Shown here piece after piece: positions 7,595 through 16,612 of a stretch of DNA of 64,000 bases. Location: assembly GCA_027391075.1 (NCBI GenBank), contig DAHYHI010000055.1, positions 62,001-126,000 on the forward strand. The letters are read 5' to 3'. How positions within the stretch are numbered: the first letter of the stretch is position 1; each line of letters starts with the position of its first letter. The notes beneath the pieces are model-generated. The model ran no database searches. It saw nothing but the letters and a program-made list of their open reading frames with translations, and was not told the origin of the DNA. Position numbers and translations under genes: made by a program. This DNA is from JAJZAM01 sp027391075 (GTDB lineage Bacteria > Actinomycetota > Acidimicrobiia > Acidimicrobiales > Palsa-688).

Positions 7595-9399
7595 TGGCGA
7601 CAGAAGTAGAGACCCATGCCTACGACGTGATCGTCATAGGGGCCGGCGGAGCCGGCCTCAGAGCGGCCATCGCCGCCCACGACGCGGGTGCGAAGACAGC
7701 GGTGATCTGCAAGAGCCTGCTCGGCAAAGCTCACACTGTGATGGCCGAAGGCGGGATAGCGGCGGCCATGGGCAACTTGTGGCCCGAGGACAACTGGAAG
7801 GTCCATTTCCGCGACACGATGCGCGGCGGGAAACTCCTGAACCACTGGCGGATGGCGGAACTGCATGCCAAGGAGGCGCCCGAGCGAGTCTGGGAGTTGG
7901 AACAGTGGGGAGCCCTCTTTGACCGGACACCTGAAGGCCTGATCAGCCAGCGTGACTTCGGTGGTCACCGCTACGCTCGCCTGGCGCACGTCGGTGACCG
8001 TACCGGCTTGGAGATGATCCGGACACTTCAGCAGCGTGCCGTTGCCCTTGGCATCGACGTGTTCATGGAGTGCACCGTGACGGCACTGCTAAAAGACGGT
8101 GACCGCATGGCCGGGGCGTTTGGCTACTGGCGGGAGACAGGCCGATTCGTCTGCTTCGAGTCCCCGGCTGTGGTCCTGGCGACCGGTGGGATAGGCAAGT
8201 CGTGGAAGGTGACATCCAACTCGTGGGAGTACACCGGCGACGGCCACGCCCTCGCGATGAAAGCCGGAGCCGGCCTCGTCAACATGGAGTTCGTCCAGTT
8301 CCACCCGACTGGCATGGTGTGGCCACCCTCAGTGAGAGGAATCCTCGTTACGGAGTCCGTCAGGGGCGACGGCGGGGTCCTCAAGAACTCCGACGGGGAA
8401 CGCTTCATGTTCAACTACATCCCCGAGTTCTTCAAGGCGGAAACCGCCGACACCATAGAAGAAGCCGACCGCTGGTACACGGACAAGAAGAACAACCGTC
8501 GTCCGCCGGAGTTGCTACCTCGCGACGAGGTGGCGCGCGCGATCAACTCGGAGATCAAGGCGGGCAGGGGATCACCCCACGGTGGGGTTTTTCTCGACAT
8601 CGCCAGCCGCCGCAGCGCAGAGTACATCCAAAAGCGACTTCCTTCCATGTACCACCAGTTCAAAGAGCTTGCCCAAGTCGACATCACCAAAGACGCCATG
8701 GAGATCGGCCCCACATGTCACTACGTGATGGGAGGGGTCGAAGTGGACCCCGACAGCGGCGAGTCCAAGGTGACCGGCCTCTACGCAGCGGGAGAAGTGG
8801 CCGGAGGCATGCACGGAGCGAACCGCCTCGGCGGCAACTCTCTTGGCGACCTTCTCGTGTTCGGTAAGAGGGCAGGTGAGTACGCTGCCAAGTACGCAGC
8901 GAGCCTCGCCGGATCGGGGCCGGTTGTGCACGCTGACGACCTGGAGGCCGCAGCCACGGAGGCACTCGCCCCCTTCAGCACCGAGGGCGGCGAGAACCCC
9001 TACAGCGTGCATCAGGAGCTTCAGACGGTCATGCAGAACCTCGTCGGTATCATCCGAAACGAGGAGGAGCTAAACACTGCGATCAAGGAGATCGACGCGT
9101 TGCGCAGGCGCATCGACCACCTGAGCGTCGAAGGCCACCGGCAGTACAACCCGGGTTGGAACCTGGCGATCGACTTGAAGAACATGCTTTTGGTTTCAGA
9201 GGCTGTCGCGAAGGCGGCCTTGGAGCGCAAAGAGAGCCGGGGTGGTCACACACGCGACGACTTTCCGATGACCGACTACGCCTACTGGGGTAAGCGCAAC
9301 CTGATCTGCGAGATGGCAGAGAACGGTGAGGTCCGGACACGCGAGCAAGCCCTTCCCGAGCCACCCCCCGAGCTGGCCGAACTACTTGAGGAGCACTGA
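7594..9399 (+). CDS. sdhA: Succinate dehydrogenase flavoprotein subunit
   Basis: A 601-residue flavoprotein that oxidises succinate to fumarate at the cytoplasmic face. The FAD GxGxxG (GAGGAGLRAA) is at the N-terminus and is followed by HTVMAEGG, the site of covalent histidyl-FAD attachment. Substrate-site segments QFHPTGM, GRGSPHGGVFLDI and HGANRLGGNSLGD are all present. ATG 7594 overlaps the sdhC stop (TGATG). The frame begins nine bases earlier at a GTG, but the ATG with its GGAAGG upstream fits better. It sits between sdhC and sdhB with no gaps. The overall pattern resembles the long SdhA of mycobacterial Sdh1 and the related Bacteroidetes/Epsilon fumarate reductases. Confidence 0.95.
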   Translation: MATEVETHAYDVIVIGAGGAGLRAAIAAHDAGAKTAVICKSLLGKAHTVMAEGGIAAAMGNLWPEDNWKVHFRDTMRGGKLLNHWRMAELHAKEAPERVWELEQWGALFDRTPEGLISQRDFGGHRYARLAHVGDRTGLEMIRTLQQRAVALGIDVFMECTVTALLKDGDRMAGAFGYWRETGRFVCFESPAVVLATGGIGKSWKVTSNSWEYTGDGHALAMKAGAGLVNMEFVQFHPTGMVWPPSVRGILVTESVRGDGGVLKNSDGERFMFNYIPEFFKAETADTIEEADRWYTDKKNNRRPPELLPRDEVARAINSEIKAGRGSPHGGVFLDIASRRSAEYIQKRLPSMYHQFKELAQVDITKDAMEIGPTCHYVMGGVEVDPDSGESKVTGLYAAGEVAGGMHGANRLGGNSLGDLLVFGKRAGEYAAKYAASLAGSGPVVHADDLEAAATEALAPFSTEGGENPYSVHQELQTVMQNLVGIIRNEEELNTAIKEIDALRRRIDHLSVEGHRQYNPGWNLAIDLKNMLLVSEAVAKAALERKESRGGHTRDDFPMTDYAYWGKRNLICEMAENGEVRTREQALPEPPPELAELLEEH

Positions 9400-9402
9400 G
9401 CA

Positions 9403-10152
9403 ATGACCTACGACCTGAAACTGCGTATCTGGCGAGGCGACGCCAAAGGCGGGGCGCTCCAGGACTTCACCGTACCCGTCGACGACGGGGAGGTCGTCCT
9501 CGACGCGGTTCACCACGTGCAGGCCCTGCGCGCCGGGGACTTGTCAGTGCGCTGGAACTGCAAGGCCGGCAAGTGCGGGTCCTGCTCCGCAGAGATCAAC
9601 GGACGGCCGCGCCTCATGTGCATGTCCCGGTTGTCGGATTTCCCCCGGGACGAGCCGATCACGATCACCCCGATGCGCACTTTCCCGGTGATCAAAGACC
9701 TGGTGACCGACGTGTCCTTCAACTATGTCAAGGCCGCCGAGGTGCTGGCTTTCACGCCGACAGCAGAGCAACCCAAGGCTCCCTTCCGGATGGCACAGGT
9801 TGACGTAGAACGCTCCCAGGAGTTCCGGAAGTGCATAGAATGTTTCCTCTGTCAGGACGTGTGCCACGTGGTCCGGGACCATGAAGAGAACAAGCAGGCG
9901 TACGCAGGACCCCGATTCTTCTTACGTTACGCCGAGCTTGACATGCACCCCAACGATGCGCTGGACCGCAAAAAGTTAGCGCAAGAGGAACGAGGACTAG
10001 GTCTGTGCAACATAACCAAGTGCTGCACTGAAGTGTGTCCAGAACATATCAAGATTACTGATAACGCGATTATCCCGATGAAAGAGAGGGTGGTCGACGT
10101 CAAATACGATCCGATACGGTTCTTGCGTCGGAAGCCGAAGGCCAAGGTCTGA
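9403..10152 (+). CDS. sdhB: Succinate dehydrogenase iron-sulfur subunit
   Basis: A 249-residue ferredoxin-type subunit carrying electrons from SdhA to the membrane anchor. The N-terminal 2Fe-2S ligands lie in CKAGKCGSC plus a later Cys (RPRLMC). The C-terminal domain has the CIECFLCQDVC and CNITKCCTEVCPEHI cysteine sets for the 4Fe-4S and 3Fe-4S clusters. ATG 9403 is 3 nt after the sdhA stop. A strong hairpin about 110 nt downstream probably ends the operon transcript before the tRNA genes. Confidence 0.95.
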   Translation: MTYDLKLRIWRGDAKGGALQDFTVPVDDGEVVLDAVHHVQALRAGDLSVRWNCKAGKCGSCSAEINGRPRLMCMSRLSDFPRDEPITITPMRTFPVIKDLVTDVSFNYVKAAEVLAFTPTAEQPKAPFRMAQVDVERSQEFRKCIECFLCQDVCHVVRDHEENKQAYAGPRFFLRYAELDMHPNDALDRKKLAQEERGLGLCNITKCCTEVCPEHIKITDNAIIPMKERVVDVKYDPIRFLRRKPKAKV

Positions 10153-10261
10153 CCTGGCTGTCACGGGCCGCCGCCAGCTTGATCGGCGCAACTTCCTGTC
10201 CGTTCGCGTGCAATTGGTCGGCACCCTTCTCGTCGAGCGGCTAACGTAATGCATCGCCCTC

Positions 10262-10282
10262 CCCTCGGGCTCCGCCTGAGGG
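10262..10282 (+). terminator. Hairpin after sdhCAB
   Basis: A 9-bp stem (CCCTCGGGC pairing with GCCTGAGGG, one G-T pair) closes a 3-nt loop. It lies 110 nt after sdhB and just before tRNA-Asp. It lacks a strong U tract, so it is either a GC-rich actinobacterial-type terminator or a processing signal for the tRNAs. Confidence 0.55.
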
Positions 10283-10288
10283 GATCAG

Positions 10289-10363
10289 GGACCTGTGGTG
10301 CAGCTTGGAGTGCACGCCGGCCTGTCAAGCCGGAGGACGCGGGTTCAAATCCCGTCAGGTCCG
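10289..10363 (+). tRNA. tRNA-Asp (GTC)
   Basis: Full cloverleaf. The acceptor GGACCTG pairs with CAGGTCC, the anticodon arm GCCGGCCTGTCAAGCCGG gives anticodon GTC, and the T loop is GGGTTCAAATCCC. The discriminator base is G and no CCA is encoded. It is separated by a single base from tRNA-Phe. Confidence 0.95.
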
Positions 10364-10364
10364 C

Positions 10365-10440
10365 GGTCGGATAGCTCAGTTGGTAGAGCGCGCGCCTGAA
10401 AAGCGCGAGGTCACCGGATCGACGCCGGTTCCGACCACCA
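10365..10440 (+). tRNA. tRNA-Phe (GAA)
   Basis: The acceptor GGTCGGA pairs with TCCGACC, the D arm is AGCTCAGTTGGTAGAGC, and the anticodon loop CTGAAAA gives GAA. Discriminator A is followed by an encoded CCA, unlike its neighbour tRNA-Asp. The two are almost certainly co-transcribed. Confidence 0.95.
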
Positions 10441-10502
10441 GCAAGCTGCGACAAGTATCCGAACCAGCCGGCCGCTCGCCGAGGGCCGTAGGATGCAGTC
10501 GC

Positions 10503-11135
10503 GTGAAAAGCGGCGGCTACACGTGCGTGCTGTTCGATCTTGGCGGCGTACTTGTGCGCCTTCAGGCGGTCGGACCTATGTCTCAGCTGGTCGGATCAAG
10601 CTCCGATGCCGAGTTCTGGTCTAAGTGGCTGGCGAGTCGGTGGGTGCGTGACTTCGAACGGGGTAGGTGCAGTAACAGCGAGTTCGCCGCGGGGATCGCT
10701 GCCGAGTGGGGCATGACGGCCTCGGCCGATTCGTTTCTAGAAGCCTTCGAGAACTGGCCCGAGGCCCTCTACGACGGAGCCCGAACTTTGGTGGCGGATG
10801 TCCGACGAGCCGTGCCCGTCGGTTGTCTGTCCAACAGTAACCCTCTGCACTGGAATCGCTTCGCCTCTCTGTGGCACCTGGATCGGCTCTTCGACGTACG
10901 ATTTCTTTCCCACGAGATGGGACTAGTAAAGCCGGATAGTGAACTGTTCGAACACGTCGTGGAGCGACTCGAAGCGCCCCCGGAGTCCATCGTGTTCCTC
11001 GACGACAACCAGGCCAACGTGACTGCCGCTCAGGAGGCCGGGCTGACGGCGGTGAAGGTTTCGGGGCCGTCCGAGGCTCGCCGGGAGTTGGAGAAGTTGC
11101 GGATCCTCTCCGCTCGACTGCAGGAGCGTGACTAA
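10503..11135 (+). CDS. HAD-family hydrolase
   Basis: A 210-residue haloacid-dehalogenase-superfamily phosphatase. Motif I is FDLGGVLV with nucleophile Asp12. Motif II is GCLSNSN, the motif III lysine is in GLVKPDSE, and motif IV is VFLDDNQANV. The compact helical cap and the order of motifs resemble the YihX/HAD-IA group of sugar-phosphate phosphatases. GTG 10503, with AGGA about 8 nt upstream, is taken as the start; the frame is open through the tRNA region upstream but has no homology there. It is monocistronic. The substrate cannot be deduced. Confidence 0.85.
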   Translation: MKSGGYTCVLFDLGGVLVRLQAVGPMSQLVGSSSDAEFWSKWLASRWVRDFERGRCSNSEFAAGIAAEWGMTASADSFLEAFENWPEALYDGARTLVADVRRAVPVGCLSNSNPLHWNRFASLWHLDRLFDVRFLSHEMGLVKPDSELFEHVVERLEAPPESIVFLDDNQANVTAAQEAGLTAVKVSGPSEARRELEKLRILSARLQERD

Positions 11136-11239
11136 CTTGCTGAGGTTGCCATTGGAAGGCGCTCGCACTCGGGTTCCGCCTGCAAGTTGAGCTTGTAGGA
11201 CCGGTATCTCAACTCAGCGCCGCCCGGCATTATTGAGCT

Positions 11240-12121
11240 ATGCGAGACGATTTTCACGACGACCTGGCGGATCTCCTCGGCGAGCGCGTTTCGCTGCTGC
11301 ATCCCCTCCGAGGTGGTGACGTCGCGGAGGCGTTTCGGGTTGACCTCGCCGGCGGCCGGACGGTTTTCGCCAAGACCCACCGCCGGCCGATTCCGGGCTT
11401 CTTCGTGACCGAGGCGTCCGGCCTGCTGTGGCTTGCCGAGACCGGTGCCGTGCAGGTGCCAGCCGTACTCGCCGTCAGGGACGACGACAGCGAGGAGACC
11501 CCGTGGCTCGTGCTCGAATGGGTCGCCGAATCCGCCGGTGTCGCTCCCGACGAGACCGCTTTCGGTAGGGCGTTGGCGGAACTCCACGGTGCCGGCGCTT
11601 CCTGCTTCGGCCGGGAGGACGCCCGGCGGACTGGTAGTCGTGGTCTTCCTAACGAGCCCTGCGGGTCGTGGGACGAGTTCTACTCAACCCAGCGGCTGCT
11701 CCCGCTGGCTGCCCTTTTGCGCAACGCGGAGCGGCTCGGCGCACAAGCTGACCGGCTGGCCGATGGACTCGAAACCGTAGCCTCGCGGATAGCCGATCTC
11801 GTCGGCCCGGCCGAGCCACCGTCGCGGCTACACGGAGACCTCTGGGCTGGCAACCGGATCGTCGACCGGGACGGCGTGTCCTGGCTGGTCGACCCGGCGT
11901 GCTTCGGCGGCCATCGCGAGTTCGACCTGGCCATGATGCGCCTCTTCGGTGGGTTCGGTCCCGCGGTGTTCGCTTCGTACGAGGAAGTAGTGCCCTTGGC
12001 CGCTGGCTGGAAAGAGCGGATCCCGCTGCACCAACTCGCTCCTCTCGCTGTCCACGCCGTCAAGTTCGCCGGACCTTATCCCGAGAGCCTTGCCAGAGCT
12101 CTGCGGGCGCTCGGCGCCTGA
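11240..12121 (+). CDS. Fructosamine-3-kinase family protein
   Basis: A 293-residue aminoglycoside-phosphotransferase-fold kinase. The catalytic loop is HGDLWAGN (H198, D200) and the metal-binding acidic residue is in LVDPACFGGHRE (D218), followed by DLAMMRLFGGF. HGDLWxGN and GHREvDLAMM are diagnostic of the fructosamine kinase (FN3K/YniA) branch, which phosphorylates ketoamine adducts of sugars on proteins or amines and so supports deglycation repair. ATG 11240 is the start. It has no obvious operon partners: HAD upstream on the same strand after a 104-nt gap, and a convergent response regulator downstream. Confidence 0.88.
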   Translation: MRDDFHDDLADLLGERVSLLHPLRGGDVAEAFRVDLAGGRTVFAKTHRRPIPGFFVTEASGLLWLAETGAVQVPAVLAVRDDDSEETPWLVLEWVAESAGVAPDETAFGRALAELHGAGASCFGREDARRTGSRGLPNEPCGSWDEFYSTQRLLPLAALLRNAERLGAQADRLADGLETVASRIADLVGPAEPPSRLHGDLWAGNRIVDRDGVSWLVDPACFGGHREFDLAMMRLFGGFGPAVFASYEEVVPLAAGWKERIPLHQLAPLAVHAVKFAGPYPESLARALRALGA

Positions 12122-12160
12122 GATGGAATGGAGACGAGGCCTGTTGCGAGCTCAGTGTTC

Positions 12161-12826
12161 TTAAGGGCGGCCCGGGCTTACTAGGCCGCTTTCGTACGCG
12201 ATGACGACCAGTTGCGCCCTGTCTCGGGCTCCGAGCTTGGTCATGGTCCGGCTCACGTGGGTCTTGGCGGTTAGAGGGCTCATATATAGCGACTCGGCTA
12301 TCTCGTCGTTGGTCATCCCGCTCGCTACCAGTGCCATCACCTCGCGCTCGCGGCTGGTCAACGTGGACAGTAACGAAGCGTCGATCGGCCTTTTCGTTCC
12401 TCTGGCGGAGATCGAACCGATCAGCCGCCGGGTTACGCTGGGCGAAAGAAGGGCATCCCCTCGTGCGACTATGCGGACTGCGTCGATAAGGTCGTCGGGT
12501 TCTGTGTCTTTTACGAGGAAGCCGCTGGCCCCGGCCCGGAGTGCTTCGAAGATGTACTCGTCGGCCTCGAACGTGGTCAGGATCACGACTTTCAGCTCGG
12601 ACAGGTCAGAGTCGTTTGCGATGAGCCTTGTTGCTGCGATCCCGTCGACGCCGGGCATGCGGACATCCATGAGCACGACGTCTGGTCTGCTCAAGCGGGC
12701 CAACTCGACGGCGGTCTGACCGTCTCCCGCCTCGCCTACGACGGTGATGTCATCCGCAGCGTCGAGAAGGACCCGGAAGCCTGCTCTCACCAGCGCCTGG
12801 TCGTCGGCCAGTATCACCCGGATCAA
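12161..12826 (-). CDS. NarL/FixJ-type response regulator
   Basis: A 221-residue two-domain regulator. The receiver has acidic residues in ILADDQ, the phospho-acceptor Asp in VVLMDVRMPGVDG, and the switch lysine in GFLVKDTEP. The LuxR-type HTH (LTSREREVMALVASGM, then SPLTAKTHVSRTMTKL) is at the C-terminus. Its ATG overlaps the TGA of the histidine kinase by 4 nt (ATGA), so the two are translated together as a kinase-regulator pair. The target genes are unknown. The small membrane gene divergent from the kinase at 14349 is the nearest candidate. Confidence 0.95.
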   Translation of the reverse strand: MIRVILADDQALVRAGFRVLLDAADDITVVGEAGDGQTAVELARLSRPDVVLMDVRMPGVDGIAATRLIANDSDLSELKVVILTTFEADEYIFEALRAGASGFLVKDTEPDDLIDAVRIVARGDALLSPSVTRRLIGSISARGTKRPIDASLLSTLTSREREVMALVASGMTNDEIAESLYMSPLTAKTHVSRTMTKLGARDRAQLVVIAYESGLVSPGRP

Positions 12827-14139
12827 GACTCAGGCGTCCTAGCCGGGAGCGAGCGGGCCGAGCCCGAAAGCTGGTCCGCGTCAAGGTGGGGCCCGTTGGG
12901 GCGCAAGCGGCGACGCTCGGCGCCAGGTTCGGCGCTGGGCCGTGACGAAGCTCCACTCGTGACGACTGGAAGAAGCGCGCTGACCGTGAAACCTCCTTCC
13001 GGGTCCCGACCAGCCTCGAAAGAGCCGCCGAGAGTCCTGGCCCGTTCGCGCATGCCGGCGATGCCAGTGCCCGAGCCCTCCGTGAAAGTGTCGTTAGTGC
13101 CTGTGGCATCGTTGCTCACCTGAACCATTATTGCCGAGTCGACCTGCCGGACGGTCACCGAGGCGACCGACCGCGCAGCGTGGCGGACGACGTTGGTAAG
13201 CGACTCCTGCACGATACGGTATGCTGCCAGGGCAGTACCGGGGGTCGTGTTAGACAAGTCCGTTTCCCATCTCAAGGCGCATTCCACCCCAGCCGACCGG
13301 GCTGCTTCGACGAGAGCTTGGAACGCCCCCCGGTCGGGCAGGGCGACGGCGGGCGTTTGGTCGTCCACTAGTCGCAGCACCTCGAGAATCGACCTCAGTT
13401 CTCTCAAGCCGTCTTTGCTCGCCCGCCGGATGGCCTGCAGCGATTCGGAGACGCGGAGCGGGTCGGTTCCGACGAGTGTTGCAGCGGCGCTCGCCTGCAC
13501 GTTGATCATTGCCATCGAATGCGCTACCACGTCGTGGAGCTCCCTTGCGATTCGTAGGCGCTCGGAGACAATCTGGCGGCGCATCTCGTCTTGCCTCGCT
13601 CGCTGTTGGTCCTCCAAGCGGAGCAGCTCGCTCGCCTTCCAGTGTCTGCGTGCTGAAACGAAAGCCCCCGCGGCCCCGGCGGCGATCATCTCCGCCCACA
13701 TGTCGAGTTGAGGTCCTCCCCACCATCCCCAAGTTCCGGTGATGCCACCGGCTCCCCAAATGAAGAGGGCTCCGGCGAGACCAAGTGCCATCGGAGCGAA
13801 ACGTCCTGGTCTCTCGACACATAGCGAGAAGTAGGCGACCAGGACCATCACGAGCGCGGCTCCGTACACCTGACCGATGAGCGCCCATGAGACCACACCG
13901 GTAACGGTCGCCGCGTAAACAGCGAGAGGGTGCGAGCGCCTCCACACCAAGCCGGCGGCGGGTATCGCTAGGAAAGCGAAAGCGGCGTCGGCGGGATGCG
14001 AGCGTAGGTGCAAGCCGGCGTAGACGTGACTCGGATAGGCCTCAGCGGCCGAGCCTGAGATCACCATGGCGAACACCACAGCGACGCCGAACGGCTCGGC
14101 CCATCGGTTTTTGGCGAAACGACCCAACGTCGACAGCAT
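12823..14139 (-). CDS. NarL-type sensor histidine kinase
   Basis: A 438-residue membrane kinase. The N-terminal half holds about six hydrophobic helices, with no obvious extracellular sensor domain. Next comes the HisKA_3 dimerisation box with the phospho-accepting histidine (RELHDVVAHSMAMIN). The ATPase follows with an N-box (YRIVQESLTNVVRHA) and a G-box (GSGTGIAGMRERARTLGG). A proline- and arginine-rich tail of about 40 residues ends the protein. ATG 14139 starts about 10 residues before the first helix; the open frame upstream is not like the family. It sits upstream of and overlaps its cognate response regulator. Membrane-cue sensing is inferred from the architecture. Confidence 0.92.
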   Translation of the reverse strand: MLSTLGRFAKNRWAEPFGVAVVFAMVISGSAAEAYPSHVYAGLHLRSHPADAAFAFLAIPAAGLVWRRSHPLAVYAATVTGVVSWALIGQVYGAALVMVLVAYFSLCVERPGRFAPMALGLAGALFIWGAGGITGTWGWWGGPQLDMWAEMIAAGAAGAFVSARRHWKASELLRLEDQQRARQDEMRRQIVSERLRIARELHDVVAHSMAMINVQASAAATLVGTDPLRVSESLQAIRRASKDGLRELRSILEVLRLVDDQTPAVALPDRGAFQALVEAARSAGVECALRWETDLSNTTPGTALAAYRIVQESLTNVVRHAARSVASVTVRQVDSAIMVQVSNDATGTNDTFTEGSGTGIAGMRERARTLGGSFEAGRDPEGGFTVSALLPVVTSGASSRPSAEPGAERRRLRPNGPHLDADQLSGSARSLPARTPES

Positions 14140-14348
14140 CCCCGGACAGGCTACGACCCGCCAAGCGTCACCGCCATACCGTAGAAGATGACAAGCAGCT
14201 GCTCCAGTCGCTGTAGTGCCGGAGGAATGGCCGTACGGCAACGGTCGTAGTAGTTCTACCTGCGACGGAACGACGACAGACGACGAACCTCCAGAGGAAG
14301 CTAAGAGGGCCGCATCCAAGCGGCCTTACAAGATCCAAGGAGGATCAG

Positions 14349-14792
14349 ATGTCCCCAACACGCCGTAACCGTCACGCCACCATCGCCCTTACCGTCGGCG
14401 TCGCCGCTGTGTCGTGGGTCCTCGTCACCCAGCTAGCAGGGGTGAACTTGACCGTGAAGTTCCCGCACAGCTCGCCTTCGAGCGTGGCTTTCGGGGCTGT
14501 TGTCGCGGCTGCCGCCAGTGCAACTATGGCAGGTTGGGTCTTGCTCGCAGCCCTGGAAAGGCTGGTTCCCCGGCCTTTGGTCGCGTGGCGCTGGCTTGTC
14601 GCAGTGGTCGTATTGGTATCACTGTCGGCTCCGGCAGCTTTCGCCACGACTCTTCCAGTAGCAGCCGGTCTGATAGCGATACACCTCGCCGTCGGGACCA
14701 CGGCAGTGACTGGCTTCTCCTTGGCCGGTAGGAACGTTGCCGTCAACGCCCCCACGGGCACGCCTGGACGCCTTGTGCGCCGTAGCGCCTAA
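14349..14792 (+). CDS. Small four-helix membrane protein, DUF6069-like
   Basis: A 147-residue protein with four predicted hydrophobic helices, near residues 12-30, 47-68, 80-97 and 103-125, and short charged ends. The size and helix pattern resemble DUF6069 membrane proteins of actinobacteria. There is no catalytic motif. A near-perfect Shine-Dalgarno (AAGGAGG) lies 6 nt before ATG 14349, so it should be well translated. It is divergent from the two-component system and a plausible target of it. Function is unknown. Confidence 0.6.
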   Translation: MSPTRRNRHATIALTVGVAAVSWVLVTQLAGVNLTVKFPHSSPSSVAFGAVVAAAASATMAGWVLLAALERLVPRPLVAWRWLVAVVVLVSLSAPAAFATTLPVAAGLIAIHLAVGTTAVTGFSLAGRNVAVNAPTGTPGRLVRRSA

Positions 14793-14797
14793 GGCCG

Positions 14798-15415
14798 CTA
14801 CCGCACTTCGGGTTGGGCCAGGTAGGCGGCGACCACGTCGGAGAGGGCGGCGATCCGGTCCCGTGTGCTGCGATAGCCGCGTAGCGGGCCGCCTACCGGG
14901 TCGCCCACCTCCAGCTTCGACGTGAGAGCCAGCAGGTCGGACCTGCGACGCCCGCCGTGCAGCAGAGCGACCTTGCTGCAAAGGTCGCCTTTGTTGTCGA
15001 AGGAAGCCTTCGTCGAACCGTCAGGTCCAGCGACTGCTGGGGAGGCATCGCCGATCCCGGTCGACTCTACGAGGTACGCAAACTCTCCAAGCAGGAACGT
15101 TTTGGGCCAGCAGGAGTCTTCGAGAAGCACCAGTTCCATAACGTGCTGGCGGGTCATCGCCAGGACCAGGTCCGCTTCCACGAGCATGGCCCTATCGACG
15201 GTCCTGCTCCTGTGATGTGTCAGGTCGACGCCGATCTCGCCCATCACCTCCAACGCCCCTCGTTCGGCCGGAGCTCCGGAGGGGCCGAAACCCGCCGATC
15301 CCACCGTGAACTCCCCGTCGAAGGTTCGGTCCAGTGAGCGGATGAGCAGAGCCTCGCCCATCGGTGACCTGCAGCGGTTCGCGGAGCACACGGTCAGCAC
15401 GGTGAAAGGTGTCAT
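14798..15415 (-). CDS. Low-molecular-weight protein-tyrosine-phosphatase family protein
   Basis: A 205-residue cytosolic protein. The P-loop CX5RS is at the N-terminus (VCSANRCRSP), as in LMW phosphatases and arsenate reductases of that fold. The family's usual DP(Y) general-acid motif near the C-terminus is not obvious; the equivalent region reads GDASPAV. ATG 15415 fits the family start; the frame runs on upstream without homology. It is convergent with the DUF6069-like gene (5-nt gap) and divergent from the menC-like gene. Substrates could be phosphotyrosine proteins or small molecules; an arsenate reductase role is less likely because the trailing cysteines are missing. Confidence 0.75.
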   Translation of the reverse strand: MTPFTVLTVCSANRCRSPMGEALLIRSLDRTFDGEFTVGSAGFGPSGAPAERGALEVMGEIGVDLTHHRSRTVDRAMLVEADLVLAMTRQHVMELVLLEDSCWPKTFLLGEFAYLVESTGIGDASPAVAGPDGSTKASFDNKGDLCSKVALLHGGRRRSDLLALTSKLEVGDPVGGPLRGYRSTRDRIAALSDVVAAYLAQPEVR

Positions 15416-15493
15416 AGGATGCCCCGAGAATGTACTCGCCGCAGTCCCAGCCATGAGAGCACCCCTCAAGTCGCCGACCGAGCAGGTGAAGTT

Positions 15494-16612
15494 TTGAGAG
15501 TTGAACGGGTCGTGCTGCGCCGCTTGGCAATGCCGCTGGTCAGCCCGTTCCGTACTTCGCTCGGGGTCGAAGCCGCTCGCGACGTCCTGCTCGTACAAAT
15601 GGAAGGCCCCGATGCCGTCGGGTGGGGCGAGTGCGTGGCGATGAGCGAGCCGCTCTATTCCCCCGAGTACGTGGAAGGGGCGCACGCTGTCATCCGATCC
15701 CATCTGCTGCCTCGCCTGCAGCGGCGACGAGGCCAACTCCTGGCGGACGAAGTGGCACCGCTCTTGTCCGCAGTAAAAGGGCACCAGATGGCCAAAGCGG
15801 CGCTAGAGGCGGCGGTACTAGACGCCGACCTGCGAGCGGCAGGTGTCAGCATGGCTTGGCACCTTGGTGGGGTCCGTGACCGTGTTGGCGCAGGAGTGTC
15901 CGTCGGTATCACAGCCACCATCGACGACCTCCTGGAGACCGTAGCCGGTCACGTCGAGGCGGGTTACCTTCGCATAAAGCTAAAGGTCGAGCCGGGCTGG
16001 GACGTGGAGCCGCTAAGAGCCGTAAGAGAGCATTTCGGTTACGGGCTGGCTTTGCAGGTGGACGCCAACGCGGCGTACACGCTGGGTGACGCGGGGCACT
16101 TGTCGAAACTCGACGAGTTCGAACTCGTCTTGTTGGAGCAGCCACTTCGCGACGACGACATCTCGGGTCACGCAGTTCTGGCCCGCAAGTTGCGAACCCC
16201 GATCTGTCTCGACGAGTCGATCACTTCGGCGGCGGTTGCGCTGGACGCTATTGACAGAGGTGCGTGCTCGATCATAAACGTCAAGGCCGGACGTGTCGGT
16301 GGATACCTAGAGGCCAAAAGGCTTCACGACGCCTGCTTCGAGCGTGGAGTTCCCCTCTGGTGCGGGGGAATGCTCGAGACGGGGATAGGCAGGGCGGCTA
16401 ACGTGGCTCTCGCGTCGCTTCCGGGCTTCACTCTCCCCGGTGACATCTCGGCTTCCGATCGCTACTTCCGTCGCGACATCACCGAACCTTTCGTGCTCCA
16501 AGCAGGGCACCTTATGGTGCCGCAGGGCCCCGGCGTGGGTGTCACGCCGGACTTGGAGGTTATCGACGAGGTGACCACGTTCAAGGAAGAGATAATCTGG
16601 CAAGCGACATGA
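15494..16612 (+). CDS. menC: o-Succinylbenzoate synthase / N-acylamino-acid racemase family (MenC-like)
   Basis: A 372-residue enolase-superfamily enzyme. The barrel shows the catalytic KxK lysines (RIKLKVEPG), metal ligands in LQVDANAAY, LLEQPL and ICLDES, and the second lysine in NVKAGRVGG. The layout matches the MenC/NSAR branch, which dehydrates SHCHC to o-succinylbenzoate in menaquinone synthesis. Racemase activity cannot be ruled out from sequence. TTG 15494 is taken as the start since homology begins at once (LRVERVVLRRLAMPL). Its stop overlaps the ATG of a hotdog thioesterase, which could serve the DHNA-CoA step, so a menaquinone role is favoured. Confidence 0.78.
   Translation: MRVERVVLRRLAMPLVSPFRTSLGVEAARDVLLVQMEGPDAVGWGECVAMSEPLYSPEYVEGAHAVIRSHLLPRLQRRRGQLLADEVAPLLSAVKGHQMAKAALEAAVLDADLRAAGVSMAWHLGGVRDRVGAGVSVGITATIDDLLETVAGHVEAGYLRIKLKVEPGWDVEPLRAVREHFGYGLALQVDANAAYTLGDAGHLSKLDEFELVLLEQPLRDDDISGHAVLARKLRTPICLDESITSAAVALDAIDRGACSIINVKAGRVGGYLEAKRLHDACFERGVPLWCGGMLETGIGRAANVALASLPGFTLPGDISASDRYFRRDITEPFVLQAGHLMVPQGPGVGVTPDLEVIDEVTTFKEEIIWQAT

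Noticed and set aside
15419..15493. An N-terminal extension of the MenC-like protein
   Set aside because: The added 25 residues have no family similarity and overlap the divergent phosphatase start region; TTG 15494 fits the fold.
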